A stretch of DNA of 64,000 bases from Candidatus Fimenecus excrementavium (GCA_018712805.1 DVGI01000033.1:165810-229809), one strand, 5' to 3'; counted from the stretch's first letter, positions 15,501 through 24,255 are shown. The notes: a model not told the origin generated them from the sequence alone. Numbers and translations are program-made.

Positions 15501-16152
15501 CAAAGCAGATGACCTGGTTGTCGCCCTTCAGTGTCAAATAGGCAATCGAAGCGTTGTCACGGTCGATTTCAATTTGGCAATAGGGGTTCGAATCGTTGTA
15601 AACCCCGCTGACCATTTGGCGGTTGCCGCTGGAATCGGTGTAATAAATTTTAAAGTCGTTTACGGTTGAAAACCGGAAACCGGACGCATACAGCGTAATC
15701 GTCTTGGTTAAAAAGTCATCTGCGACATGGGTCGGATAGCAAACCATTTTCGCCGTAACCGAGTCGCAAATGAAGGTGCTCAAGCCGTTGCCGCCGATTG
15801 CGGGATTGGAAAGCAGAGAAGCACCGTCGATGCTTTGCAAAGAGGAGGAGTTTGCCATAATCGACTCGGATTTCACGGTCATTTGCAGCGGTACATCTTC
15901 GGTCGAAACCTCATAATCGCCGTTCGCGCCGCTGTTGCCGATCAGTCGTTCGACAAGACCGACCGCTTTGTAGTTGGCGCTGGTGCGCTCGCCGATGGTA
16001 AACAAATTGCGCATCGTCGTTTGCGCCAAAGGCAAAAAGCACATAATCGCAATGGTGAGAACCGCCAAAGCGACCAGCATCTCTACAAGCGTCATGCCGC
16101 GTTTCTCGCCCAATTTTCGTTGTAATGCTGCTTGTGTAATCGTCTTGCGCAC
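12580..16152 (-). CDS. Giant minor prepilin, 1190 residues
   Basis: A GTG start behind AAGGAGC opens a 1190-residue protein. The leader ends KRG and is followed by MTLVEMLVALAVLTIAIMCFLPL, with Glu at mature position 5, so PilD should process it. The exported part of more than 1100 residues is rich in Tyr, Asn, Asp, Gly and Trp and poor in Lys, like extracellular adhesins or sugar-binding proteins; repeats of aromatic DYDGNGGYFSIAVGYYVGG type occur. No named domain is recognised. Ordinary minor pilins are 130-250 residues, so this is far beyond normal length. A tip adhesin role is likely by analogy. Confidence 0.85.
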   Translation of the reverse strand: MRKTITQAALQRKLGEKRGMTLVEMLVALAVLTIAIMCFLPLAQTTMRNLFTIGERTSANYKAVGLVERLIGNSGANGDYEVSTEDVPLQMTVKSESIMANSSSLQSIDGASLLSNPAIGGNGLSTFICDSVTAKMVCYPTHVADDFLTKTITLYASGFRFSTVNDFKIYYTDSSGNRQMVSGVYNDSNPYCQIEIDRDNASIAYLTLKGDNQVICFETSPLTIEYRVYSLTVEIDAPTVIMVGEDAQDGNYYYYVTSGEPDEDGHLEIVRKVMNSRDPLGKISTPITLNAAMNDVEWVEPGEGDDGNGGTNEYGYYVMCGDNGQIRRFWRNPVTGNYGWGGDYTVAHNYYYNNGQQTETNERMYSTTVDSSFVYIKDPGNPDVNDSSVTGISLNPDTTGLKYTIFNKLYTQTAFTINALQDYQIDVYTAGNLLWAQAKDEYGRIDGNQPYNEYVNSDNSKWLTAYLYGTLRGNYYDNTYPGNLILRRYTFNYKDGTTKVSANDMISYGDYYQLDDHTDNYITLTSVTPIKMTKAYSSSEGYPTESYTLYAGQIPAVMDLWTPTLGVADHSDYNYGEWRATLGIAFTDDSANAAKYFTNAGKMFNGGKREWGIMRRRNMWGYVWHYTDASASDYALSGVCSPKNYEDSRALEVTFNAVDTLAYDYGKRVYPLNPGDHQAEIQNQNETKITIAYLSEPYAISKNQLMFNKYDVSSNRHETDGVYEWGFDDSVTISDADSMYYEDYDGNGGYFSIAVGYYVGGLLYENQSTKHISVPTVMNNGVVYLRAGEAGGAPFSETFTGFTLQKESNVFNEFYTSVDYWRKRQNDWGAVKNILTEAVSAGYWRDAYHPLFYSTYGGVYNPDDSRDKYSYLMGHILYDKRLTSVAWGTTWNESPEAMWGASDGTLMSWYLDLEALEDGNADANNDESITAEFQSYNWLKRANEINAETGTRKMVCRYSNAIGWDESYDIPLTPDEMTAWQNKDNADDENTYWDKCSSQLGMTSTLGFISPLDTVEDVTFANDTWVAVGVQGLANPKTDGKVDYCRNAAVVKAPFSRDSGSWVCVRTWYDQSGGQDRGPIAGNCNYVWKAVQISEKENCNIQQITYTNGMWYAVGYIDDNDNGEYDYITGDERAVVFYAIDPLEPCGTEKGWKLSDPGGVGYTQAWYNTGNGGYQLLNIDGVNAVASRND

Positions 16153-16170
16153 GAGCCTGCTCCTTTCTCT

Positions 16171-17703
16171 TTATTCCCAAATGATATATGCCGCGTCGCC
16201 GGCGCTCGGCAAAACCGTATCCGCAACCGTGTCATAGCGGTTGTCATCAATGCTTATCAGACGCATACTCGGCGTTTGATAGCCGTTTTTGTAATTGGAA
16301 TACACCTCGTCGGTTTCGCTGTAATAGAATTCTCGTGTTCTTTCAAACTGCGTAAGCACCGTCGAAGAATAATTGCCCTCTTCGAGCGCGGTATCTAAGA
16401 AATATTTGACCAAATCAATGCCGTAAGGCTGGCCGTTGATTTCAAAATCGCCGTCAAAATAGCAAATATCCCCGGCGGAGAAAACTTTATATTTCCGCGT
16501 GGAGTTGCGGGAAATGAAATTGACGTAAACATCGCCGCCGAAGAAAATCTGCCCGCATTCGCCGAGCCCGCCCGGATCATCATGATCTGTCGGCATCGGG
16601 TCTGTCACCGTGGACGCCACCGAAGAAGGCGTACCGATAACCACCGTGCCCAGACGGTAATTTCGGGCGATTTTCGCGGCAAGGCCGGTAATCCAACTGG
16701 TAAAGCCGTTGGCGTTGTTGGTGCCGGGGTCGTAAACATACATGTTGATATCACCGTCCACAACAATTTGGTTGCCGCGCAAATAAAGCATATTGAATTG
16801 CTTGGACATCGGTTCAACGTTAACGTCCGATTCGACGAACAAGTTGCCGAGCGACACAAAACCGCCCATATGGTCCGCCGCTTCCGACGTGAAGCGAATG
16901 TCCTCAGACGCCGCAGGCTTTGTAATCACCATATTGCCGGAGGTGCAGCCGAGATACAGCGGCTGATTTTTTACACGCCCGGCGGAATAACTGCCGAAAA
17001 TGCCGGGGAAGCGGTTAATCAATGTATCGATAAGACCGCAGTCCACCGAAACCGTGGTTTCCACAATAATCGACGTGTCGTCGCTTTGCGCCGTGTTCAG
17101 ACTGATTTCACCGTCCGGTTTCACCCAGCCTTTGCCGGTAATATCCACCAGCGGAACAATATAGGCTTTTTTCGTCGCCGCCATCGTGCCGCTGTACCCC
17201 ACAGAGGTAAAGCGTTTGATATATTCGATTTTGGTCTGCGTCCCGCCTTGGCCGTCCGGCATTTCATAGGATTTCTGGTCGTTGGTAATGGTCACGCGGT
17301 AATAACCGACATACTCATCGGAAATCGGCGCAGGCTCCTCGCCGTTGCCGCCGTCCACATAGGTTTGCCCGTCAGACAGCAAATAGACCCAGTTGGTGGT
17401 AATCGTTTCATCGGTATCGGGGTTGCCGTCATCTGTCGCCTGGTCAATGAAGTCGCGCAGCGCTTCTTCGGAGTTGTACTGGAGCATCGCGTCCTGATAC
17501 ATGAACACCGACGCCTCAATGCCGGAACGCGCCAAATATTCTGCTTTCTGCCGCGCCGTGCCGAATTCCAACACTTTCAGCGACTGCATGGTATAGACGT
17601 ACATAGCGGTTCCGAGAATCGACATGACGACCAGCAAAACCATAACCATAGACAGCGCCGCGCCTTGGTTGTTTTTCAGCTGTTCTCGAATTTGTGCACG
17701 CAT
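16171..17703 (-). CDS. PilX-like pilus assembly protein, 510 residues
   Basis: The ATG at 17703 is preceded by GGAGGCG; a TTG 15 bases earlier is less likely. The N-terminus MRAQIREQLKNNQGAALSMVMVLLVVMSILGTAMYVY is the degenerate prepilin-like helix of PilX-type proteins: Gly before the helix, but no Glu at position 5. Next comes KAEYLARSGIEASVFMYQDA, typical of this class. The exported remainder holds beta-helix-like stretches (LGNLFVESDVNVEPM, GNQIVVDGDINMYVYDPG, GQIFFGGDVYVNF). It probably belongs to a minor-pilin complex with the 1190-residue and CFI-box proteins. Confidence 0.8.
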   Translation of the reverse strand: MRAQIREQLKNNQGAALSMVMVLLVVMSILGTAMYVYTMQSLKVLEFGTARQKAEYLARSGIEASVFMYQDAMLQYNSEEALRDFIDQATDDGNPDTDETITTNWVYLLSDGQTYVDGGNGEEPAPISDEYVGYYRVTITNDQKSYEMPDGQGGTQTKIEYIKRFTSVGYSGTMAATKKAYIVPLVDITGKGWVKPDGEISLNTAQSDDTSIIVETTVSVDCGLIDTLINRFPGIFGSYSAGRVKNQPLYLGCTSGNMVITKPAASEDIRFTSEAADHMGGFVSLGNLFVESDVNVEPMSKQFNMLYLRGNQIVVDGDINMYVYDPGTNNANGFTSWITGLAAKIARNYRLGTVVIGTPSSVASTVTDPMPTDHDDPGGLGECGQIFFGGDVYVNFISRNSTRKYKVFSAGDICYFDGDFEINGQPYGIDLVKYFLDTALEEGNYSSTVLTQFERTREFYYSETDEVYSNYKNGYQTPSMRLISIDDNRYDTVADTVLPSAGDAAYIIWE

Positions 17704-17748
17704 CGGAATCGCCTCCAAAAATCTTTCTTCCCCTTGTGCTTCGCCTTT

Positions 17749-19434
17749 TTAAACAATAACGCGAAGCAGCTCTTCAATGGACGTCTTACCCTCCATCACT
17801 TTATAAATGCCTTCGTTTTTCAGGGTGAACATGCCCTGCTCTATGGCAAGTTTTTTAATTTGCGCGCCGTTCGCGCGGTCCAAAATCAGTTTTTTCATTT
17901 CTTCGGTAACCGTCAGGAACTCAAACACCGCTTCACGGCCTTTATAGCCCGTGTTGTTGCAAGTGAGACACCCTTTCGGCTTATAGACCTTATAAACCTC
18001 CTGCGGGTATTCTTCCACCGGGAAGTCCGGCAGGATTTTTAGCATTTCCTCTCGCGTGAGCGTATATTCCTCTTTGCATTTCGGACAAAGCTTACGCACA
18101 AGTCTTTGCGCCAGAACGCCGACCAAAGACGAAGCCGTTAAGAACGGCTCCACGCCCATTTCTTCGAGTCGCGTAACGGCGCCCGCCGCGTCGTTGGTGT
18201 GCAGGGTGGACAAAACCATATGACCTGTCAGCGCCGCTTCGACGGCGATTTTTGCAGTCTCGCCGTCACGAATTTCACCGACCATCACGATGTCGGGGTC
18301 GGAACGGAGCACGGAACGGAGCGCTGCGGCAAAGGTCATGCCGGCGCGGTTATTCATTTGCACTTGGTTAATACCGGCCATTCGACGTTCGACCGGGTCT
18401 TCCAGCGTGATGACGTTTTTTTCCAGCGTGCTGATTTCGGCAAGCGTCGCGTAAAGCGTGGTGGATTTACCGCTTCCGGTAGGGCCCGTAACCAGCACGA
18501 AGCCGTAGGGCATGTGAATCGCTTTGTCAAACCGCGGGAACTGCCGTTTGGAGAAGTTGATGTCTTTAATCGAAACATTGCCTTTGTTGCGCTCTAAAAG
18601 ACGCATAACAATCTTTTCACCGTAAACGGTGGGCATGGTCGCAATACGAACGTCCAGCGTTTTGTCTTCATAGCGAACGGTGGCGCGTCCGTCTTGCGGA
18701 ACACGTTTTTCGGCGATGTCCATACCGCCGAGAACTTTGACACGCGAAACGACAGACGGGAAGATTTTAATCGGGTTTTGCATGACTTCCTGCAAAACGC
18801 CGTCGATACGGAAACGGACGCGCAGATTTTTTTCGAGCGCCTCAATATGGACGTCGGACGCGCCGCTTTTAATCGCGTTGTTGATAATCTGATTGACGAG
18901 CTGTACCGCCGGCTTGTCGTCGAGCGTGAGCTCTTCGGTTTCTTCCACTGCCTCGGTCTGGTCGTCGTCATCATAATTTTCCACCGAGGAGTTCATGTTG
19001 GCGAAGTTTTCAATCGCCGCCGCAAGCTCCATATCCGCAACGACCAACGGGCAAATTTCAAGCCCGGTCATCAAATGCAGGTTATCGATGGTGATAATGT
19101 CGTTCGGGTTTTTCATGGCGACATACAAGGTTTTGTCCTCTTGATAGAGCGGCAAAACGTTGTTGCGCAACGCCATTTCGGGTGTAATCAGGTTCGCGGC
19201 CGCAACATTGACGCCGATTTCGTTAATCGACACATACCGATAGCCGCTTTTCTGCGCCATTGTGCGCGCAATGTCATCTTCAGTGCAGTAGCCGAGCTGT
19301 GTCAAAATACTGCCGATGAGCGCTTTGCTGGTTTTTTGAATTTCCAGCGCTTCCTGCGCCTGCGCCTCTGTTATGATACCGGCGTCAACAAGCCTCGAAC
19401 AAATACTGCCCGGAAATAACACTGCGTTTGCCAT
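17749..19434 (-). CDS. pilB: Pilus extension ATPase PilB/GspE
   Basis: A full-length 561-residue secretion ATPase. An N-terminal MshEN/GspE_N region (residues 1-145) precedes an acidic linker (DDDDQTEAVEETEE). The motor has Walker A GPTGSGKST at 317-325, the Asp box around 344-350, Walker B DIVMVGEIRD at 381-390 and the His box TGHMVLSTLHTND. Cysteines 450, 453, 489 and 492 form the zinc tetrad of extension ATPases. It powers pilus polymerisation at the cytoplasmic face with PilC and PilM. AGGGAG precedes the ATG. Confidence 0.96.
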   Translation of the reverse strand: MANAVLFPGSICSRLVDAGIITEAQAQEALEIQKTSKALIGSILTQLGYCTEDDIARTMAQKSGYRYVSINEIGVNVAAANLITPEMALRNNVLPLYQEDKTLYVAMKNPNDIITIDNLHLMTGLEICPLVVADMELAAAIENFANMNSSVENYDDDDQTEAVEETEELTLDDKPAVQLVNQIINNAIKSGASDVHIEALEKNLRVRFRIDGVLQEVMQNPIKIFPSVVSRVKVLGGMDIAEKRVPQDGRATVRYEDKTLDVRIATMPTVYGEKIVMRLLERNKGNVSIKDINFSKRQFPRFDKAIHMPYGFVLVTGPTGSGKSTTLYATLAEISTLEKNVITLEDPVERRMAGINQVQMNNRAGMTFAAALRSVLRSDPDIVMVGEIRDGETAKIAVEAALTGHMVLSTLHTNDAAGAVTRLEEMGVEPFLTASSLVGVLAQRLVRKLCPKCKEEYTLTREEMLKILPDFPVEEYPQEVYKVYKPKGCLTCNNTGYKGREAVFEFLTVTEEMKKLILDRANGAQIKKLAIEQGMFTLKNEGIYKVMEGKTSIEELLRVIV

Positions 19435-19463
19435 GAAAATCGATCTCCCTGTAAGTCAAAAAG

Positions 19464-20078
19464 TCATTTCTTAGAAAATTTCATAATCGTAATCTGCGCT
19501 TCTTTTAAGCCGCCCTGCGTCATCGGCATCATGTGAATCCCATCGATACGCATCAGTTCTTCATCTGTCACAATGCTTTCACAAAGCTTCATAATGTCGG
19601 TGTAAGTCCCGCGCACGCTGATTTGGACCTGCATTTGATTGACAAGCCCGTTGGAAGAAGAGGCGGCCGCTTTGCTGTTTTTGTCGTCCGCGCTTTCACT
19701 GCCGAACGTCAAATCGGTTAAAACGCAGTTCATGCTTTCCACGCGGGTTTCCATCTCAATCATAATCTGCTGCTGATCCATTTTTTCCGGGATCATCGCG
19801 TCATACGCGTCGCGCTGCGCCTCATATTCTTCGCTGCGCGCCTGCAGTGCTTTTAAGTTAGCAATGGAAAGCTGGTTTTCTTCATACGTTTTCATTTCCT
19901 GCTTAATATCCGCGTTGGTTTCGTCAATGCTGCGCGAGCCCACCACAATCAGCGCGATAAGACCGACGCAGGCAATGACCATCAAAACCGCAAATACGCG
20001 GATATCCTCTAAAAAGTTCTTCCCCTTAGATGCCCCGGAAGAAGAAGTATTGCTTTTTACATTGATACGAAATGCCAT
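19464..20078 (-). CDS. pilO: PilO-like inner-membrane alignment protein
   Basis: A 204-residue bitopic protein: a cytoplasmic Ser/Lys-rich segment, one membrane helix (about residues 28-47), a coiled-coil stretch (DETNADIKQEMKTYEENQLSIANLKALQAR) and a C-terminal ferredoxin-like half with QVQISVRGTYTDIMKLCESI. That topology and its place after PilM and PilN identify it as PilO although sequence identity in this family is low. It should form dimers with PilN and link the motor to the cell-wall part of the machine. AAGGAGG precedes the start. Confidence 0.85.
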   Translation of the reverse strand: MAFRINVKSNTSSSGASKGKNFLEDIRVFAVLMVIACVGLIALIVVGSRSIDETNADIKQEMKTYEENQLSIANLKALQARSEEYEAQRDAYDAMIPEKMDQQQIMIEMETRVESMNCVLTDLTFGSESADDKNSKAAASSSNGLVNQMQVQISVRGTYTDIMKLCESIVTDEELMRIDGIHMMPMTQGGLKEAQITIMKFSKK

Positions 20079-20090
20079 TGCGCTTCCTCC

Positions 20091-20819
20091 TTACTCTTCC
20101 GTGGTTTCAGCGGCGGTTGTGCTTTCACCGGACGCACCGGTTGTCGAAGCTTTGGTGGTTACCATGGTGGTTTCGGTTTCGCCCTCGTCGTTGGTCACCG
20201 CTTCGCCGTCATCGTTTGTGACAACCTCATATTTCGGCGCTTCGGTCGGCACTTCGACCGCGTTCGACATGCTCAAAGCGATTGTGAAGTTAATCGCTTT
20301 GTTGCCTTCTTCGTCCACCTGACGCGTGACGCTGGTCAACTGGACCAGTTTCACGGTCTGCTGCATTTCTTCGGTTTCAAACAATGCTTTATAATCGTTT
20401 AAGTCGCTGTAATCCATGCAGGTGCAGGTCAGCGTGCAGACGCCGGCGGTGAACCAGTTTTCCAAATTGATTTCGGAAATCTGAATGTAGTCGGGGGTCT
20501 GGTTTGCAATCATCGTTAAAAACTCCACCGCTTCCGGGTCCTGCGGGGAAACGCTTTCGACCATTTGCTTCGCCGCCTGCAAATCATTAAATATGGTTTG
20601 ATATTGCTGGAGCGCGGGGAACTGCTGCTGCAGTTGTTTGTTTTGTTGTTCTAAGCTTTTAAGCTTGCTGTTGAGGATTTGTTCTTTTGCAAACACCCCG
20701 CCGAGCACAATGGCAAGACAAAGCAGCACAATCAGCGCAACTTTCGCAAGCAAATTTTTCTTTTGTTGTTCTGCAAGCCGCTTCCGGTAAGAAGCAGGCA
20801 ACAAACTGACTTTTAACAC
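20091..20819 (-). CDS. pilN: PilN-like protein with Thr-rich tail
   Basis: A 242-residue bitopic protein with a GTG start behind GGAGGG. The N-terminal VSLLPASYRKRLAEQQKKN contains the short motif by which PilN docks into PilM (usually NLLP). A membrane helix (25-46), a coiled coil (NSKLKSLEQQNKQLQQQ) and a ferredoxin-like domain follow. The last 40 residues are an acidic Thr/Ser tail (TTMVTTKASTTGASGESTTAAETTEE), unusual for PilN and probably exposed in the wall space. It starts 4 bases before the pilM stop region and is clearly co-translated. Confidence 0.87.
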   Translation of the reverse strand: MLKVSLLPASYRKRLAEQQKKNLLAKVALIVLLCLAIVLGGVFAKEQILNSKLKSLEQQNKQLQQQFPALQQYQTIFNDLQAAKQMVESVSPQDPEAVEFLTMIANQTPDYIQISEINLENWFTAGVCTLTCTCMDYSDLNDYKALFETEEMQQTVKLVQLTSVTRQVDEEGNKAINFTIALSMSNAVEVPTEAPKYEVVTNDDGEAVTNDEGETETTMVTTKASTTGASGESTTAAETTEE

Positions 20820-20822
20820 GCT

Positions 20823-21803
20823 TTATCCCTCCAGTGCCTGCATGGCAAGGCCGATGCAACCGGCAAATTCTTTCACAACGAGCGGGTCGAGGCCTAAATT
20901 CATGCCTTCATAAAACCGCGGCGCTTCCACCGGGATGGTATAAATGGTCTCAGCAATCATTTTGGCGAGCTCGTCGGCTCTGCCCGCACCGGATACAAAA
21001 TAAATGCTTTCAATCGGCTCTTCCATATTCTGCATCGCGTAATAGCTGACGGAAGAGGAAGTTTCGGAAGCCAACATGCTGCCGACCTCGGAAAGCACAC
21101 TGTCGGAAATTGCACCGTTCGCTGTACTTTTGAAAAGTTCCTCGACGGCGTCCTGCGTACGGTCCGGAATCGCAATCGAACGCACCATGGAAATCTCATT
21201 GCCGCGAATAACCATAAAGTTCAGCATATCGTCGGTGAGATTCAAAAGAGCATATTTTTTATCGCCCGCAATCGGCGCTAATCCGCGGCACAAAGACAAA
21301 ACCGAAGAGTCAATGTCCAAGACCTGAAGCTTAGACGCATTCAGCAGGGTAATCAGTTGTTCCAGCATATTGCGGCGCGCGGCCACAAGCAGCACGTACA
21401 CAACCGGCTGATCTTCGTCGTTGACCCCTTCGCCGGCGACCACATAGTCAATTTCCATTTCCTGCACCGGAATGGGAATGAACTCCTGCGCCTGTAAAAG
21501 CACCATGTTGCGCAGCTTGTCATCTGCAATCTTCGGAAAAGAGGCATAACGCATAATAACGTTTTCATTGTTGACACCGACGACAACATCCGACGACTTA
21601 AAGTTGCCGTTTTGCAACAGTTCTGCAAGCGCTGTGCTGAATGCATCCGCGTCACGGACAAAACCTTCTTCCACAACGCCGTCGCCGAGCGGGATTTTGC
21701 CGCAGGCGAGCACTTGGTAAACCCCGTTGACACGGGTAAGCTCTACCGCACGAATTTCCGTCGTGTCTGCCTCAAAACCGATTATACTTTTATTTTTTGC
21801 CAT
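20823..21803 (-). CDS. pilM: PilM actin-like pilus protein
   Basis: A 326-residue cytoplasmic protein with the actin-like fold of PilM: IIGFEADTTEIRAVEL forms the first phosphate loop, VLDIDSSVLSLCRG the second conserved strand, and IYFVSGAGRADELAKMI the adenosine site. It ends GLAMQALEG, like other PilM proteins. It binds the PilN N-terminus and couples PilB and PilT to the membrane parts. Its ribosome binding site (AGGAGAC) lies in a pairing region of the 96-base gap after pilC, so translation might be controlled. Confidence 0.93.
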   Translation of the reverse strand: MAKNKSIIGFEADTTEIRAVELTRVNGVYQVLACGKIPLGDGVVEEGFVRDADAFSTALAELLQNGNFKSSDVVVGVNNENVIMRYASFPKIADDKLRNMVLLQAQEFIPIPVQEMEIDYVVAGEGVNDEDQPVVYVLLVAARRNMLEQLITLLNASKLQVLDIDSSVLSLCRGLAPIAGDKKYALLNLTDDMLNFMVIRGNEISMVRSIAIPDRTQDAVEELFKSTANGAISDSVLSEVGSMLASETSSSVSYYAMQNMEEPIESIYFVSGAGRADELAKMIAETIYTIPVEAPRFYEGMNLGLDPLVVKEFAGCIGLAMQALEG

Positions 21804-21811
21804 AGTATCCG

Positions 21812-21863
21812 TCTCCTGTAATGGAGTTTTGAAACCTGCGTTTGCTCCCCCGTTTCAAAACTC
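21812..21863 (-). promoter_or_regulatory. Stem-loops in the pilC-pilM gap covering the pilM ribosome binding site
   Basis: GAGTTTTGAAAC (21824-21835) pairs perfectly with GTTTCAAAACTC (21852-21863). CTCC at 21812-21815 on the plus strand, complement of the pilM AGGAG, can pair with GGAG at 21822-21825, which overlaps the larger stem. The two structures therefore compete, and one hides the binding site. Control of pilM translation is an inference. Confidence 0.4.
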
Positions 21864-21899
21864 GATATCTGATTTCGCGCCCGAAGCGCGCGAACGGGA

Positions 21900-23102
21900 T
21901 TATGAACCGACCGAAGTCGTTGCCGAGAAAATGGGCAGGTAAAGTGAAATCAGCATGCCGCCGACCAGCGCGCCGACAAAAATCAACGCAATCGGCTCAA
22001 TCATGGCACGCAGGTTTCGCGAGGTGACCTCAACGTCCTCTTCATAGAATTCCGCAACCTTATCCAAAAGCTCCGGCAAAGTACCGGCTTCTTCACCGAT
22101 TGCAATCATACCGATAACCATCGGCGGGAAAAGCCCGCTTTTGTCTAACGACTCGGAAATTGCCTTACCTTCTTCAATATCGGAAATCGCGTCTTTGACC
22201 GCGTTTTCAATCAAATCACTGCCCGCTGTCGGACCGGCGCTTTGCAGCGCGTCTACGGCGGTAACGCCGCCGGAAATCAGGGTTGCAAGCGTGCGGCAGA
22301 AACGCGCAATACACATTTTTGTGATAAAGGTGCCGAACATCGGCATCCGCAATTTTGTGTTTTCCCAAAACCGGTGCGCGGGTTTGCTGCGCTTAATCAT
22401 CACCAACGCCGCAATCAGAATGGCCGCGCAGACAATCCACAAATACCATTTGGTACGCAAGCTGCCGGACACGGCAAAAATCATTTGCGTTAATTTGTTC
22501 AAATCCGTGTCTTCCGGAATCATATCCTGGAACATCGGCACCATGAACACCAACATAGCAATCAAAAGAAGCAAAGCGAAAATACCGATATTTTTCGGAT
22601 AGGAAACAGCCGATTTGATATTTTCTTTCAGGTTCTTTTCTTTTTGGAGCTGGTTGGAAAGGCTCATCAAAGACTGTTCCAAAATACCGCCCAATTCGCC
22701 GGTCTCAATCATAGAGACAAACAGCTTATTGAAGATTTTCGGATATTGTGCAAACGCGTCTGCCAGCGTACCGCCGCCTTCGACGTTTTTCGCAATATCA
22801 TCAATCGCCGCGGCAAGCGTGGGATTTGTTGTTTGCTTTGCAAGGGTGGAAAGTGCTCTTGTAACCGGCACGCCCGCCGAAAGCATAGCAGCCAGCTGCC
22901 GGCTGAACAGGGAAGTATCGGTCAGCGTCACTTTTTTACCGCCGCGCTTTTTCGCCTGTTTGACCACTTTTTCATTGATGTCGGTAACCAGGACACCTGC
23001 TTCACGGAGTTTTTCAATCGCGGCGCCGGAATTGTCCGCCACGACCTCACCGTGTACACTTTGTCCCTGACGGTTTAAGCCGTCATATGTAAAGGCTGCC
23101 AA
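21900..23102 (-). CDS. pilC: Pilus platform protein PilC/GspF
   Basis: A 400-residue polytopic protein with two GspF domains (about residues 65-190 and 270-390) and three membrane helices. The first domain has LFSRQLAAMLSAGVPVTRALSTL and FVSMIETGELGGILEQSL; the second FCRTLATLISGGVTAVDALQ and MIAIGEEAGTLPELLDKVAEFYEEDV, the standard repeated signature. It is the membrane platform on which PilB and PilT act. A TTG start follows AAGGGGG in the 12-base gap after pilT. Confidence 0.95.
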   Translation of the reverse strand: MAAFTYDGLNRQGQSVHGEVVADNSGAAIEKLREAGVLVTDINEKVVKQAKKRGGKKVTLTDTSLFSRQLAAMLSAGVPVTRALSTLAKQTTNPTLAAAIDDIAKNVEGGGTLADAFAQYPKIFNKLFVSMIETGELGGILEQSLMSLSNQLQKEKNLKENIKSAVSYPKNIGIFALLLLIAMLVFMVPMFQDMIPEDTDLNKLTQMIFAVSGSLRTKWYLWIVCAAILIAALVMIKRSKPAHRFWENTKLRMPMFGTFITKMCIARFCRTLATLISGGVTAVDALQSAGPTAGSDLIENAVKDAISDIEEGKAISESLDKSGLFPPMVIGMIAIGEEAGTLPELLDKVAEFYEEDVEVTSRNLRAMIEPIALIFVGALVGGMLISLYLPIFSATTSVGS

Positions 23103-23114
23103 AAAAACGCCCCC

Positions 23115-24212
23115 TTAATAACCCATTGTCGAAAGAAGCCGCCGGACCTCTTTTTCGTCCACGCAATATTCGATAACGGATTCTTTGCTGATTTTTTGCT
23201 CACGGCAAAGTTTCAAAAGCGCCTGGTCCATGGTCTGCATGCCCTGCAGCTGTGCAGTCTGCATCGTTGCGTAAAGCTGATGCTCCTTCTCTTCACGAAT
23301 CAGGTTGCGGACGGACGGTGTGTCCGTCATGTATTCTACGGCAAGCACTCTGCCTTTGCCGTTTACGGTCGGAATAAGCTGCTGCGAAATAACCGCTTTT
23401 AAGGAGTTTGCCAACTGCTGGCGAATCTGCCCTTTCTGCCCCTCCGGGAAAGAGTCGATGATTCTCGAAATGGTCATCGGCGCGGTCTGGGTGTGCAAGG
23501 TGGAGAACACCAAGTGACCGGTTTCCGCCGCCGTAATCGCGATGGAAATACTTTCCGGGTCGCGCATTTCGCCGATCATAATCGTATCCGGGTCGTGACG
23601 AAGCACTGTGCGCAAGGCGTTGGCAAAACTGTGGGTATCGGTGCCGATTTCACGCTGACGGACCGTGGATTTAATGTGTGTGTGTAAAAATTCGATCGGG
23701 TCCTCGACTGTCACGATATTGGTTTCATAGCGTTCGTTTATGTATTTAATCATCGCGGCGAGCGTCGTGGATTTACCGCTGCCGGTGGGGCCGGTAACCA
23801 AGACCAAGCCTCTCGGCAGGTTGCAAAGCCGCTTCACATCCGGCGGAAGACCGAGCTTGTCGAGCTCAGGCACTTCAAACGGAATGGCGCGGAATACCGC
23901 CGCCAATGTGCTGCGCTGGACAATCACGTTGCCTCTGAAACGCGCGCACTGCGGAACGGACAGCGCAAGGTCCAGTTCCCACTCTTCGAGGAAAGATTCT
24001 TTCTGCTCCTCGGTCATCATGGAAAACAGCATCACTTCCACGTCTTCCGGCAGCAAATTGGGCATTTCCTGACGAATCAGGTCGCCGTTAATACGAATAC
24101 AGGGCGGAATGCCCGCCACCAAGTGAAGGTCCGAGCCGCCTTTTTCAACGGTCAGCCGGAGAAGGTCCTCTAATGTATAAGGGTAATTGCTGGGTTTTCC
24201 TGTAATATTCAA
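23115..24212 (-). CDS. pilT: Pilus retraction ATPase PilT
   Basis: A 365-residue ATPase of PilT length. It has the N-terminal PAS-like domain (LTVEKGGSDLHLVAGIPPCIRING), Walker A GPTGSGKST at 141-149, the Asp box VTVEDPIEF, Walker B TIMIGEMRD at 210-218 and AITAAETGHLVFSTLHT, the PilT-type motif near the His box. No zinc cysteine tetrad is present, as expected for retraction motors. Its presence indicates dynamic pili able to pull for twitching or DNA uptake. Start TTG behind AAGGAG with a long spacing. Confidence 0.95.
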   Translation of the reverse strand: MNITGKPSNYPYTLEDLLRLTVEKGGSDLHLVAGIPPCIRINGDLIRQEMPNLLPEDVEVMLFSMMTEEQKESFLEEWELDLALSVPQCARFRGNVIVQRSTLAAVFRAIPFEVPELDKLGLPPDVKRLCNLPRGLVLVTGPTGSGKSTTLAAMIKYINERYETNIVTVEDPIEFLHTHIKSTVRQREIGTDTHSFANALRTVLRHDPDTIMIGEMRDPESISIAITAAETGHLVFSTLHTQTAPMTISRIIDSFPEGQKGQIRQQLANSLKAVISQQLIPTVNGKGRVLAVEYMTDTPSVRNLIREEKEHQLYATMQTAQLQGMQTMDQALLKLCREQKISKESVIEYCVDEKEVRRLLSTMGY

Positions 24213-24255
24213 TTCTTGTTAGCACTCCTTATGTCGTGTATGAAAAAATCACTTT

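Noticed and set aside
16582..18042. A 486-codon open frame on the plus strand
   Set aside because: It lies opposite the PilX-like and pilB genes, has no binding site and its translation is rich in Arg, His and Val with no domain; it is the antisense shadow of GC-rich genes.
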